A stretch of DNA of 64,000 nt from Desulfosudis oleivorans (GTDB taxonomy: Bacteria > Desulfobacterota > Desulfobacteria > Desulfobacterales > SURF-7): contig DYJD01000019.1 in assembly GCA_020723325.1 (NCBI GenBank), forward strand, positions 1-64,000. The letters run 5' to 3'. A program made the position numbers and the translations under genes. Of this stretch, positions 33,591 through 42,431 are shown in pieces. The notes below the pieces were generated by a model. That model searched no databases and was not told the DNA's origin. It saw nothing but the letters and a program-made list of their open reading frames with translations. The first letter of the stretch is position 1, and each line of letters opens with the position of its first letter.

Positions 33591-34380
33591 TCTCGATGTT
33601 CTCTCCCAGCAAAGATTGCAAAAATCGCCTTGGATCATCGGCCCGCACCAGGCTCTCTCCGATCAGGAAATTATGAATCCCGCATTTCAGGTTGACCTCG
33701 ATGTCCTTGCGGTCCGAAATACCGCTGGCAGCCACCGCAGTTTGATGGGGTCGCATTCCGGCCACCATGCGCGTAGCGGTGTTGATATCCGTATCAAAAG
33801 AGCTCAGGTTGCGATTGTTGATACCGATCAAACGCGCGCCGGCCTGATGGGCGTTTTCCAGGTCCTTTTCCGAATGGACTTCCACCAGGCAGTCCAGGTC
33901 CAGCTCCTGACCAAGGGCGAGATAATCCCGCAACTGATCAGTGGTTAAGATGCGCACGATGAGCAGGACCGCGTCGGCCCCCAACGCAGCGGATTCATAC
34001 ATCTGATAGCTGGAAATGGTGAAATCCTTGCGCAGGACCGGCAGGGAAACGGCGGCCCGGGCCTGTTTCAAATCGTCGACACTGCCCTTGAAATAGGCGG
34101 TTTCGGTTAGCACGGAAAGGGCCGCGGCCCCGCCTTCCTCATATTGCCGGGCCAAGGATGCCGGATCCAGCTCCGGACAAATGTCGCCCTTGGAGGGCGA
34201 GGCCCGCTTGATTTCGGCAATGATATGAATCCCTGGTTTTTCCAGGGTGGCGGCAAAAGGTCGTTTATCACGCTTGACCATGGCCGCCTCCCATAAGCGG
34301 GCTTCCGGCATCCGCTGTTTGGCTTCGGCGATTTCCCGCCGTTTATGCTCCACGATTATTTTTAGAAAATCTTTGGCCAT
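33574..34380 (-). CDS. trpC: Indole-3-glycerol phosphate synthase
   Basis: A 268-residue TIM barrel. AEIKRASPSKGDI carries the first catalytic Lys. ALSVLTETAYFKGS, LPVLRKDFTISSYQMYES, LIGINNRNLSSFDTD and AASGISDRKDI are all standard TrpC motifs, and the length is typical. It is separated from trpD by 57 bases that contain a heptad repeat array, unlike the overlapping junctions elsewhere in the operon. It overlaps trpF. Confidence 0.97.
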   Translation of the reverse strand: MAKDFLKIIVEHKRREIAEAKQRMPEARLWEAAMVKRDKRPFAATLEKPGIHIIAEIKRASPSKGDICPELDPASLARQYEEGGAAALSVLTETAYFKGSVDDLKQARAAVSLPVLRKDFTISSYQMYESAALGADAVLLIVRILTTDQLRDYLALGQELDLDCLVEVHSEKDLENAHQAGARLIGINNRNLSSFDTDINTATRMVAGMRPHQTAVAASGISDRKDIEVNLKCGIHNFLIGESLVRADDPRRFLQSLLGENIENAKRK

Positions 34381-34396
34381 AAAACACCATAAAAAG

Positions 34397-34437
34397 CAAT
34401 TAGGAATTAGGAATTACGAATTAGGAATTGTGGAATT
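34397..34437. repeat. AATTCNN heptad repeat, copy 2 (inside the trp operon)
   Basis: Read on the minus strand it is a series of AATTCCT/AATTCGT heptads, the same family as 4595-4627. It occupies the trpD-trpC junction, immediately after the trpD stop codon, and so is transcribed with the operon. Confidence 0.75.
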
Positions 34438-35457
34438 CTATCCATTTTTTTGGGTGTATTCCGCCAGGGCGGAAAGTTTGGCGGCGGCGGCGCCGGAGTC
34501 CACGGATTCTGCGGCCTTTTTCAGCCCTTCTGCCAAATTGCCGGCTTGGTCGGCGGCCATCAGGGCCGCGGCGGCATTGAGCAGCACCACATCCCTTCGG
34601 GCACTTTTCTTGCCGGCGAGGATGTCGCGGGTAATGGCGGCGTTTTCAGCCGGCGTGCCGCCGGCCAGTTCAGCCGGTTCGGCCGGTTTTTCAAAAAACT
34701 GTTCCGGGTTGATATCATAGGTCTTAATCAAACCGTCTTTCAATTCCGCTACACGGGTGGGGGCGCATACGGAGATTTCATCCAGCCCGTCATGGCCGTG
34801 CACCACCAAGGCCCTTTTGGCGCCCAGCAGGCGCAGGGCCTGGGCGAACATTTCGGTCAGTTCCGGCGCAAACACGCCCAGCAGTTGACAGTTGGCCGCC
34901 GCCGGATTGGTGAGGGGGCCGAGCATGTTGAAAATGGAGCGCAGCCCGATTTCCTTGCGGGCCTTGGCAGCGTATTTCATGGCGCCATGATAAAGGGGGG
35001 CGAACAAAAAGCCGATGCCGATCTCGGCAATGGCTTCCTCGGTGATCTCCGGCTCAGTGGTGATTTTGACCCCCAGGGCCTCCAACAGATCGGCGCTGCC
35101 GCAGCGGCTGGAAATGGAACGGTTGCCGTGCTTGGCCACGGTCACGCCGCAGCCGGCCACCACAAAAGCGGTAGTGGTGGAAATATTAAAGGTGTTGGCG
35201 CCGTCGCCGCCTGTGCCGCAGGTGTCGATCACGGTGCCGGCCGAGGTCTGAACCCGCAAGGCTTTTTTGCGCATGGCCTGGGCAGCCCCGGCCAGTTCCT
35301 CAAAGGTTTCGCCCTTGGTGGACAGGGCGCCCATGAAGGCGCCGATCTGGGCGTCGGTGATTTCGCCGGAGAAGATATCGGTGATCATCTGGGACATCTC
35401 CGCATCCGACAGGTTTTTCCCCTTGATGATTTTACTGAGATTTTCCTTAAACGTCAT
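34438..35457 (-). CDS. trpD: Anthranilate phosphoribosyltransferase
   Basis: A 339-residue enzyme joining PRPP to anthranilate. TCGTGGDGANTFNISTTTAFV carries the PRPP-binding GTGGD loop. KHGNRSISSRCGSADLLEALG and IGIGFLFAPLYHGAMKYAA are typical. GLRSIFNMLGPLTNPA and VHGHDGLDEIS complete the family set. The ATG overlaps the trpG stop by four bases, so trpG-trpD translation is coupled; they are not fused as in some bacteria. Confidence 0.97.
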   Translation of the reverse strand: MTFKENLSKIIKGKNLSDAEMSQMITDIFSGEITDAQIGAFMGALSTKGETFEELAGAAQAMRKKALRVQTSAGTVIDTCGTGGDGANTFNISTTTAFVVAGCGVTVAKHGNRSISSRCGSADLLEALGVKITTEPEITEEAIAEIGIGFLFAPLYHGAMKYAAKARKEIGLRSIFNMLGPLTNPAAANCQLLGVFAPELTEMFAQALRLLGAKRALVVHGHDGLDEISVCAPTRVAELKDGLIKTYDINPEQFFEKPAEPAELAGGTPAENAAITRDILAGKKSARRDVVLLNAAAALMAADQAGNLAEGLKKAAESVDSGAAAAKLSALAEYTQKNG

Positions 35458-36050
35458 GGTTTGGTCTCCTTTGCATTGTAGTCTTCGGCGATCTGCAGGA
35501 AATTGCGCAGCAGGCGTTTTCCCACCGGGGTCATGATGGACTCCGGATGGAACTGAATCCCTTCCGTGGGATGGCTTTTGTGCCGGATGCCCATGATCTC
35601 GCCGTCATCTGCCTGGGAAGTGATTGTAAGGCAATCCGGCAGGCTCTCCTTCCGCACTGCCAAGGAATGGTAGCGCATGGCCTGGAAGGGCTTGGTGATG
35701 CCCTGGTAGATCTTTTGGCCGTCCGCGGTGACCATGGAGGTCTTGCCGTGCATCAGGTATTGGGCGGAAACCACTTCGCCGCCAAAGGCCTCGGCAATGG
35801 TCTGATGGCCGAGACAGACCCCCAGGATCGGCAGTTTCCCGGAAAAACGCTTGACCGTGGCAAGGGAAATGCCCGCCCCGGCCGGCCGGCCGGGGCCGGG
35901 TGAAATCACGATGCCGGTGGGCTTCCAAGCCGCCAGAGTTTCGACGTCCACGGCATCGTTGCGCACCACCTGCATGTCCGCGCCCAATTGCCCCAAATAT
36001 TGCACCAGATTATAAGTAAAGGAATCATAATTGTCGATCATCACGATCAT
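35454..36050 (-). CDS. trpG: Anthranilate synthase, glutamine amidotransferase component
   Basis: A 198-residue class I glutaminase. IDNYDSFTYNLVQYLGQLG, ISPGPGRPAGAG, ILGVCLGHQTIAEAFGG (nucleophile Cys in VCLGHQ) and GIQFHPESIMT (catalytic His and Glu) are complete. It supplies ammonia to TrpE; the same protein family can also serve PabA. The ATG at 36050 has AAGGAGA upstream; the frame extends to 36167 inside trpE without support. Confidence 0.97.
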   Translation of the reverse strand: MIVMIDNYDSFTYNLVQYLGQLGADMQVVRNDAVDVETLAAWKPTGIVISPGPGRPAGAGISLATVKRFSGKLPILGVCLGHQTIAEAFGGEVVSAQYLMHGKTSMVTADGQKIYQGITKPFQAMRYHSLAVRKESLPDCLTITSQADDGEIMGIRHKSHPTEGIQFHPESIMTPVGKRLLRNFLQIAEDYNAKETKP

Positions 36051-36066
36051 GATGGTTCTCCTTCCA

Positions 36067-37560
36067 CTAGGGTTCAACGCCGCAAACGAGCTCCAGGGCC
36101 CGCTGAATGGCTTTAGCCTTGTTGACCGTTTCCAGGCGCTCCCGTTCCGGATCCGAATCCGCCACAATGCCGGCCCCGGCCCGCACGATCAGGCGGCCTT
36201 TTTCAATACAGGCGGTGCGGATGGTGATGGCCAGATCCATGTTGCCGTTATAGGAAATGTAGCCCACGGCACCGCCGTAGGGTCCGCGGGGCTCCTTCTC
36301 CAGTTCGGCGATGACCTCCATGGCCCGGATCTTGGGGGCCCCGGACAGGGTGCCGGCCGGAAAGGTGGCGCTCAAGAGATCCCAGGCATCCTTGCCGGGC
36401 TGCATGTCGCAGCAGATGTTGGAGACCAGATGCATCACATGGGAATAGCGTTCCACAATCATCAGGTCCGTCACCTGCACTGTGCCGATTTCCGCCACCC
36501 GGCCGAGATCATTGCGCCCCAGATCCACCAGCATCAAATGCTCGGCCCGCTCCTTCTCGTCCTTCAACAACTCATCGGCCAGAGCCCGGTCTTCCTGTTC
36601 GGTCCGGCCCCGGGGCCGGGTGCCGGCAATGGGCCGCAGGGTGGCTACCCCGTTCTCAAGGCGCACCATGGTTTCCGGCGATGAGCCCACCAGGGCGATT
36701 TCATCCAATTGCATGAAATACAGATAGGGAGAAGGGTTGACATAACGCTGGGCCCGGTACAGGCTCAGAAGATCCGGCGGCGTATCGCACACAAAGGGCT
36801 GGGAAATCACGGCCTGAATGATGTCGCCGGCCTTGATGTAGGTCTTGGTCACTTGCACATGGGAGCGATAGTCTTCCTCTTCATGGAGGGGCGCAAGGGA
36901 GCAGACGGCCTGATTGCGTGGGCATTCATCCACGGCCATGGATTGTTCCATTTTTTTCAGCATGGCAGCCAAGCGCGCCTGGGCCGTGACATAGGCCTTG
37001 TCCGGGTCGCTGGCGTCCTTCTCCCCTTCCCCCAGAAACGTCACGGCCACACATAAAAGCGTGTTGCGGATGTTGTCAAAAATCAACAATTCATCCGGCA
37101 GAATGAAATGCGCCAGGGGTTTTTCCGGACTGAGCAGATTGGGAATCCGTTCAAAAAACGAGACCATCTCATAGGTGAGATAGCCCACCATCCCGCCCCA
37201 GAACCGGGGCAACCCCGGAATATCCGCCGGCTGATAGCGGCTCATCAGCTCCCGCAACACCGCAAGTGGTTTGCCGTCATGGGCGATTTTCGATACGGTC
37301 CCGTTTTTGGCCACCTCAACCTGGTCGCGAAAAACGCGGATATGACTGGCCGCGTTGGTTCCCAGAAAACTGTAGCGTCCCCATCTTTCGCCGCCCTCCA
37401 CGCTCTCCAGCAGAAAAATAGGGCCTTTGTGATAGAACTTCTTCAACAATGAAACCGGTGTTTCCATGTCCGCCAGGATCTCGACGCATACCGGGATGAC
37501 ATTGTGCTTTTGTGCCAGCCGCTGGAATTCGGCCTTTTCCGGAAATTGCTTCAGCAACAT
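36067..37560 (-). CDS. trpE: Anthranilate synthase component I
   Basis: A 497-residue chorismate-using enzyme. The N-terminal domain has the LLES...RWGRYSFLG segment used for tryptophan feedback. The C-terminal domain has GDIIQAVISQPF, ALVGSSPETMVR, RPIAGTRPRGRTEQED, LMLVDLGRNDLGRV, SHVMHLVSNI, TFPAGTLSGAPKIRAMEVI, GPYGGAVGYISYNGNMDLAI and VRAGAGIVADSDPERE. These identify anthranilate (not aminodeoxychorismate) synthase with good confidence. The ATG at 37560 is preceded by AAGGCGG. It is the first structural gene after the trpL attenuator. Confidence 0.96.
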   Translation of the reverse strand: MLLKQFPEKAEFQRLAQKHNVIPVCVEILADMETPVSLLKKFYHKGPIFLLESVEGGERWGRYSFLGTNAASHIRVFRDQVEVAKNGTVSKIAHDGKPLAVLRELMSRYQPADIPGLPRFWGGMVGYLTYEMVSFFERIPNLLSPEKPLAHFILPDELLIFDNIRNTLLCVAVTFLGEGEKDASDPDKAYVTAQARLAAMLKKMEQSMAVDECPRNQAVCSLAPLHEEEDYRSHVQVTKTYIKAGDIIQAVISQPFVCDTPPDLLSLYRAQRYVNPSPYLYFMQLDEIALVGSSPETMVRLENGVATLRPIAGTRPRGRTEQEDRALADELLKDEKERAEHLMLVDLGRNDLGRVAEIGTVQVTDLMIVERYSHVMHLVSNICCDMQPGKDAWDLLSATFPAGTLSGAPKIRAMEVIAELEKEPRGPYGGAVGYISYNGNMDLAITIRTACIEKGRLIVRAGAGIVADSDPERERLETVNKAKAIQRALELVCGVEP

Positions 37561-37599
37561 CGGTCCGCCTTTCTCTTTAAAAAAAGGTTCATGCCAATG

Positions 37600-37630
37600 A
37601 AAAAGGGCCGTGGGTTTTTCCACGGCCCTT
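37600..37630 (-). terminator. Second hairpin of the trp leader
   Basis: An 11-bp perfect stem (37603-37613 with 37620-37630, core GGGCCGTGG/CCACGGCCC) is followed on the minus strand by TTTTTC. It lies eight bases beyond the T10 run of the first terminator, 40 bases before trpE. Its 5' arm is complementary by six bases (CCACGG/CCGTGG) to the 3' arm of the first hairpin, so the two can interfere. Confidence 0.8.
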
Positions 37631-37726
37631 AAAAAAAAAACCGTGGGCTTGGAGCTGCCCACGGTTTGTCTGCTCTTTATGTTACCTTTGTCAGGTAGTC
37701 ATCCTGAAGGTTCCGCCGGCAAGCCC
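37631..37726 (-). promoter_or_regulatory. trp attenuator: terminator and competing antiterminator
   Basis: The first terminator is a 10-bp stem (37639-37648 with 37657-37666; AACCGTGGGC/GCCCACGGTT) with an 8-base loop, followed on the minus strand by ten T. Within the leader-peptide coding region, GGGCTTG (37726-37720), 16 bases after the Trp codons, is perfectly complementary to CAAGCCC (37651-37645). The latter spans the loop and 3' arm of the terminator. A ribosome stalled at the Trp codons would leave GGGCTTG free to open the terminator; one reaching the stop codon would mask it. This is a transcription-attenuation switch read directly from the sequence; the pairing was not energy-modelled. 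Confidence 0.8.
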
Positions 37727-37798
37727 CTCGATCTCGACCTGCCACCACCACCAGCGAAACTGCCTGGATATATTTGTAACTTGAAAATCGTTGTTCAT
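37691..37798 (-). CDS. trpL: trp operon leader peptide (four Trp codons in a row)
   Basis: A 35-residue open frame on the minus strand, MNNDFQVTNISRQFR, then WWWWQVEIEGLAGG and TFRMTT. It has four consecutive Trp codons (37753-37742), an AGGTGAT ribosome-binding site just upstream, and a position about 130 bases before trpE. Trp is rare, so four in a row in a short frame before trpE is strong evidence of a tryptophan-sensing leader. The peptide itself has no expected function. Confidence 0.92.
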   Translation of the reverse strand: MNNDFQVTNISRQFRWWWWQVEIEGLAGGTFRMTT

Positions 37799-37818
37799 TC
37801 TCATCACCTATTTCTTGC

Positions 37819-37847
37819 TGACTACTTCAATTCTGCCGGGTTGTCAA
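37819..37847 (-). promoter_or_regulatory. Putative trp operon promoter
   Basis: A perfect TTGACA (37847-37842, minus) lies 17 bases before TAGTCA (37824-37819), a poor -10. It would start RNA about 14 bases before trpL. Upstream on the plus strand, 37877-37899 holds TTAAC/TTAAT direct repeats with 7-base spacing (GTTAACAATTAACCGTTAAT). That could be a regulator site. Confidence 0.4.
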
Positions 37848-38092
37848 GGGGGGATAACCAGCTTCAACCGGCCCGATCGTTAACAATTAACCGTTAATTA
37901 TTGATTATTAACCATTCTTAATCCTTGTCGGACCGAATCAAAAACAATGGGGACAGGTCCAATGCAACATTTATTGATTGACACCCAATCCTTCTTGATT
38001 TATGTATCGTGCTACAAAATTTGTTCATTAGATTGAAAATATGAAATAAATTTTACTGCAACCCGTTGATATACCAAAAGGGAGACAAGGCC

Positions 38093-39034
38093 ATGCCAAG
38101 AACCGCGCGTCTTTTGATTCCGAATGAACCAGCGGTGTATCATGTGATATCCCGGACAGCTCTTGAGGGATATCCTTTGGGAGATGTGGAAAAGGATTTT
38201 CTGGTGGATCTGATCCGGCGCTTGAGCAAAAGATATTTTATCGAAGTATTTGGCTTCTGTATCATGGGAAACCATTTTCATGCCCTGCTGCGTATGTTTC
38301 CGGAAACCTCCGTAGCGGATGAGGATGTCAAAAAGCGCTATGCACTGCTGCATGGTAAAGACAAGCTCTGCCTGGACGGTCAGATTCCCTTTCTGAAACA
38401 GAAATGGACCAGCCTTTCCGAATTCGGCAAAGAACTGAAGCAGACTTTTTCGCGCTATTACAATAAACGCCATGGCCGCCGTGGCTTTTTCTGGGGCGAC
38501 CGTTTTAAAAGCATGATTGTGGAGAAAGGCGAGACCCTGATCAACTGCCTGGCCTATATCGACCTCAACCCGGTGCGGGCCGGGCTGGTGGCCAAACCCG
38601 AGGATTACCGCTGGAATTCCATCGGTTACCATGCCCAGCAGAAAAACAAGGGTGACTTTCTGTCCCTGGATTTTGGCCTAAGGGAATTCGGTGTATTGGA
38701 CGCCAAGGAACGTTTGCGCCTTTATCGAAAATTCTTGTACGAAGCCGGAGCCATTAAGAAAGATGAAGGGAGAAGTGTGAAGGGTGAAAAAGGAAAAGGT
38801 ATCGAACAGGAAACCGTAGACAAGGAGCGAAAAAAAGACTACCGAATCACCCGCACCGATCGGTTCCTGTATCGCACGCGCTATTTCACCGATTCCGGCA
38901 TCATCGGCTCTAAGGACTTTGTGCGACAACAATACTTGCGCGTCAAGGATCTTTTTCAATCCACCAAGGAGAAGAAACCCAAACCCATCTCTGGTTTGAA
39001 AGGCCTTTATTCATTGAAGCGTCTTACAGAATGA
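38093..39034 (+). CDS. REP-associated tyrosine transposase (RAYT, Y1/IS200-like)
   Basis: A 313-residue HUH-type transposase of the TnpA_REP group. ARLLIPNEPAVYHVISRT is the usual start. FCIMGNHFHALLRM carries the His-hydrophobic-His metal motif, and FSRYYNKRHGRRGFFWGDRF supplies the catalytic Tyr region. LINCLAYIDLNPVRAGLVAKPEDYRWNSIGYH is the highly conserved RAYT block. A C-terminal extension with Lys/Glu-rich sequence is typical. Such single-copy transposases move or maintain REP palindromes. Two REP-like repeats are in this window (13269, 52759). I use the ATG at 38093; the frame opens at a TTG at 38066. No inverted repeats clearly bound the gene. Confidence 0.92.
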   Translation: MPRTARLLIPNEPAVYHVISRTALEGYPLGDVEKDFLVDLIRRLSKRYFIEVFGFCIMGNHFHALLRMFPETSVADEDVKKRYALLHGKDKLCLDGQIPFLKQKWTSLSEFGKELKQTFSRYYNKRHGRRGFFWGDRFKSMIVEKGETLINCLAYIDLNPVRAGLVAKPEDYRWNSIGYHAQQKNKGDFLSLDFGLREFGVLDAKERLRLYRKFLYEAGAIKKDEGRSVKGEKGKGIEQETVDKERKKDYRITRTDRFLYRTRYFTDSGIIGSKDFVRQQYLRVKDLFQSTKEKKPKPISGLKGLYSLKRLTE

Positions 39035-39095
39035 TTTTTTCAATTGGCCGTGATGAAATAATATCGTATAAAAAAAGTTCCGAATTCAGAACCAG

Positions 39096-39965
39096 ATGAA
39101 TATGATCGTCTATAAAATCTGTATGCGAGCCTATATACGATACAATAAATTGCTAGCACGAGTCGCTGCAATATCGTTGTCCATCATGGCGTTTGCAGGT
39201 TGTGCATCGATTTTCAATTTACAGGTGCTTTACGAAGCGCCACAGCCTGGTGCCATTGACAACCGATATGTCATGCGGCTCGAGAAAGAGCAGAATCCGG
39301 TCACGGGAGCGAAAGAGGAATTCCCCGCGCGTCGGTATGCCATTTCCGAAACGAGGGTGCGAAAGATGATGGCGGCGATGTATCGCCGCTTCTTCAAGTA
39401 TCCCGCCACTTTCGTACCTCCGAACGAGACATTCGGAGAAGACCTAGTGGATGCGGTGGTGGATTCCTCGGTCGATGGTCTATTCGGCAAAACCAAGAAG
39501 CCCAAGAACAATTCCGGTTCCTACCGACCTAAACTGCGTGAGGACGGTCACCCGGCGGCGATGTCGGATCCCAGGCCTGTATTTCTGCCGGAGGAGATCG
39601 ATGCCATTGCGCCGGAGCTTGTCAAGGCATTTGCGGAGCTACGCGAGGGAGAGCATCTGACATTACGAACCCGGGCCTTTGACAGCCAGGGATGCGGCGG
39701 AGCGAAATGGAACGAGAGTCCGGAAGTCACAAGTGTGGCTATTCGCTTCCAGCCCGCGGGGAACTTCTTGGGTGTCGCACACGATGCGGCAATTTCCTGG
39801 GACTTTTACGAGGTCCACGGCCTTAAGTTTCAAGGCAAGGGTGGTGAGGTTTGCACTTACTCCACCCACGAAAATATGGTCCGCGACGAATACGAGTTCC
39901 TCGTCGTCTTTCCGCGAGAAGAGGGAAATACGGATTTTTGGAGGGTGGAATTCCCGGTCGAGTGA
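39096..39965 (+). CDS. Putative lipoprotein, unknown function
   Basis: A 289-residue exported protein. A basic and hydrophobic N-terminus (about 1-35) ends in a lipobox, AFAGC (Cys36). After this come LQVLYEAPQPGAIDNRYVMR, a region with RVRKMMAAMYRRFFKYPATF, and a disordered Lys/Asn/Ser stretch. A beta-rich C-terminal part follows (AFDSQGCGGAKW, then VAIRFQPAGNFLGVAHDAAI). I recognise no family. Base composition is richer in CG dinucleotides (GCG, CGA codons) than its neighbours. It lies directly after a transposase gene, so acquisition is possible. Confidence 0.7.
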   Translation: MNMIVYKICMRAYIRYNKLLARVAAISLSIMAFAGCASIFNLQVLYEAPQPGAIDNRYVMRLEKEQNPVTGAKEEFPARRYAISETRVRKMMAAMYRRFFKYPATFVPPNETFGEDLVDAVVDSSVDGLFGKTKKPKNNSGSYRPKLREDGHPAAMSDPRPVFLPEEIDAIAPELVKAFAELREGEHLTLRTRAFDSQGCGGAKWNESPEVTSVAIRFQPAGNFLGVAHDAAISWDFYEVHGLKFQGKGGEVCTYSTHENMVRDEYEFLVVFPREEGNTDFWRVEFPVE

Positions 39966-40238
39966 CATTTCATGACAGCGAGGCATTCGTCTCCTTTAAT
40001 TAAGAAGCTCTCCACACCGCAATCACAAGGCAAATCCGCTCTTTTCTATTCTTAAGGCGAGAATATTGGAACCATTGTGGGCAATAATCGTATTCAATTT
40101 TCAAGGCCTGCCCACCTCCCCTACCAGTGATCACTGCATATGGACGCCCCCTTGGCACTTGACGCGAAAATATGGTATATAATTTAATATGGTATCAAAC
40201 TCAGATCTCCATTCATTAATAATATCCTCGCGCATTCA

Positions 40239-42431
40239 ATGATAAACAAGGATAAAAACATACCGAATGAAAAAGCCGGAAATTCCGGAGTCGACCCTTT
40301 GGTTCGCTTCAACTACATGCCGCGGTTCATTGGTTTTGCAATGCATGGAATATTGTTAAGCACCCTCTTTTACGGCAGCCGGAACATTGGCCTGTGGTCC
40401 GCCATATTTCTTCAAACCGTTGTCTGGCCTCACGTTGCTTTCCTTATCGGCAAATACAGCCCGAATGGGAGAAAAGCCGAATATCGGAACCTGCTTTTTG
40501 AAGCGTTTTTGTGCGGGATATGGATGAATTTGGCCTCTTTTCAGCTTTGGCCGTCAACCGTATTTTTCCTTGGGGCGGCCATCAATCTGCTGGCAACCCG
40601 TGGGATTCACCCTTTCAGGAATGCCATGGCTTTTTTAGGGGCCGGAGTTCTTGTTACCGGATTTTTCAACGGGTTTACGTTTGTTCCTGAATCAACCTTT
40701 GCAACGGCCTATGCGTGTATTGGTTTTATCGTCATCTATACTTCCATCGTAGCCTTTTTAAGTTTCCAAACTTCAAAAAAACTAAGCGTGAGCAGGCAGC
40801 GCACCGCAGCGATTTTAAACTCCATCCAAAACGGAGTGCTTCTTATTGATGCCAAATCCCATCAGATTATTGAAATGAATCCGGCGGCTGAAAAAATGTT
40901 CGGCATTGGCCGGAACGAGGCAATCGGTCAAATTTGCCATCGATTCATCTGTCCGGCGGAAATGGGACGGTGCCCGATTACCGATTTGAAGCAGCCGGCG
41001 GATAACTCTGAACGTGTATTGCTGAACAAGGACAGGACTGAAATCCCCATCTTCAAAACCGCCATCCCCGTCATTATTGAGGGACGGGAATGCTTGCTGG
41101 AAAGTTTTTTTGATATCAGTGAACGAAAACAGATGGAGGAAAAAATCAGAACCACACTTGAAAAAGTCGAAGCCATCAACGTCCATCTGGAAGAGCAGAC
41201 TGCCCTGGCAAAGAAAATGGCTGTGCAAGCCGAAGCGGCAAACATTGCCAAAAGCCAGTTTCTGGCCAATATGAGCCATGAAATCCGGACCCCGATGAAT
41301 GCAGTGATTGGTATGACCCATCTTATGATGGATACCGAATTAACGGTTGTTCAGCAGCATTATGCAAATACAATCCTGCAAAGCGCGGATTCCTTGCTGA
41401 CGATTATCAATGATATACTGGACTTTTCAAAAATTGAAGCCGGCAAACTGAATCTGGAAGTGATTGATTTCGACCTGATTGAGTTGCTTGATGAAATGAA
41501 CGACATGCTGTCAATCAATGCTCATGATAAAGGCTTGAAATATTGCTGCCAAGTAGACCCGGCTGTTCCTCAGTTTGTTTCAGGGGACCCAGGGCGTATC
41601 CGGCAGATCTTGGTGAATCTAATCGGAAATGCCATTAAGTTCACGCCTAAAGGAGAAATTCTGATTCAGGTGCGCCCGGCACAAAATGCGACCCCGGAGG
41701 ATGAACAGAACATCGCGCTGATGTTCAGCATTGTTGATACCGGAATCGGCATTCCTTCTGAGAAAATTGAAACCCTATTTGAGGCGTTTACCCAAGTGGA
41801 TGCTTCCACAACACGGAAGTTCGGCGGAACCGGTCTTGGCTTGTCTATTGTTAAGAACATTGTTGAAATGATGAACGGCCGGATTACTGTTTCAAGTCAA
41901 CCGGGTAAGGGCAGCGACTTTACCTTTACCTTGGTTTTAAAAAAGGCCGCGCCGGTGGAAATACAAAATGACAATGCGGAATCATCCGGTCCGGCTGATT
42001 CTTTGAATGCAAGCTCCAAAGACAGTCCATATCGAGCGCAAATTCTTGTTGTTGAGGATATGCCGATAAACCGGGAGGTTATTTCAGAATTGCTTGAAAT
42101 ATTAGGCTTTACGGCCCATATTGTTGAAAACGGCAGACAGGCGATCCAGGCCCTTGAGAGGAATCGATATGATCTTGTTTTAATGGATGTTCAGATGCCT
42201 GAAATGGACGGCCTTGAAGCGACTCGGATCATTCGTGATCCCCAATCAAAGGTGTTGGATCATGATATCGGGCTTGTGGCCTTGACTGGTAATGCCATGA
42301 AAGGGGATCGGCAACGGTATCTTGACGCCGGAATGAATGATTATCTTGCAAAACCGATCAAGCCGGATGCGCTGTATCATGTGGTCATGAAAAATTTGCC
42401 GAAAAAAAAATTTGATGGAATGGAGCCGTAA
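40239..42431 (+). CDS. MASE2-type membrane hybrid histidine kinase
   Basis: A 730-residue sensor kinase. An N-terminal multi-helix membrane domain (about 25-185: RFNYMPRFIGFAMHGILLST, WPHVAFLIGKYSPNGRKAEY, LLFEAFLCGIWMNLASF) matches the MASE2 sensor more often seen on diguanylate cyclases. A PAS domain (about 190-300), a coiled coil and HisKA follow (FLANMSHEIRTPMNAVIGM, His in SHEIRTP), then HATPase (VDTGIGIPSEKIETLFEAF, GGTGLGLSIVKNIVEMM). A C-terminal receiver has VVEDMPINRE, VLMDVQMPEMDG and LAKPIKP. No partner regulator is adjacent. Confidence 0.93.
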   Translation: MINKDKNIPNEKAGNSGVDPLVRFNYMPRFIGFAMHGILLSTLFYGSRNIGLWSAIFLQTVVWPHVAFLIGKYSPNGRKAEYRNLLFEAFLCGIWMNLASFQLWPSTVFFLGAAINLLATRGIHPFRNAMAFLGAGVLVTGFFNGFTFVPESTFATAYACIGFIVIYTSIVAFLSFQTSKKLSVSRQRTAAILNSIQNGVLLIDAKSHQIIEMNPAAEKMFGIGRNEAIGQICHRFICPAEMGRCPITDLKQPADNSERVLLNKDRTEIPIFKTAIPVIIEGRECLLESFFDISERKQMEEKIRTTLEKVEAINVHLEEQTALAKKMAVQAEAANIAKSQFLANMSHEIRTPMNAVIGMTHLMMDTELTVVQQHYANTILQSADSLLTIINDILDFSKIEAGKLNLEVIDFDLIELLDEMNDMLSINAHDKGLKYCCQVDPAVPQFVSGDPGRIRQILVNLIGNAIKFTPKGEILIQVRPAQNATPEDEQNIALMFSIVDTGIGIPSEKIETLFEAFTQVDASTTRKFGGTGLGLSIVKNIVEMMNGRITVSSQPGKGSDFTFTLVLKKAAPVEIQNDNAESSGPADSLNASSKDSPYRAQILVVEDMPINREVISELLEILGFTAHIVENGRQAIQALERNRYDLVLMDVQMPEMDGLEATRIIRDPQSKVLDHDIGLVALTGNAMKGDRQRYLDAGMNDYLAKPIKPDALYHVVMKNLPKKKFDGMEP

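Noticed and set aside
34450-35481. Plus-strand open frame (343 codons) opposite trpD
   Set aside because: Mirror of trpD; Gly-rich low-complexity translation typical of an antisense frame in GC-rich DNA.
40152-40195. Promoter before the MASE2 kinase (TATAAT at 40178) and paired AATATGGTAT repeats
   Set aside because: No -35 at an acceptable distance (TTGACG is 13 bases and TTGGCA 20 bases away), so I did not list it as a promoter.
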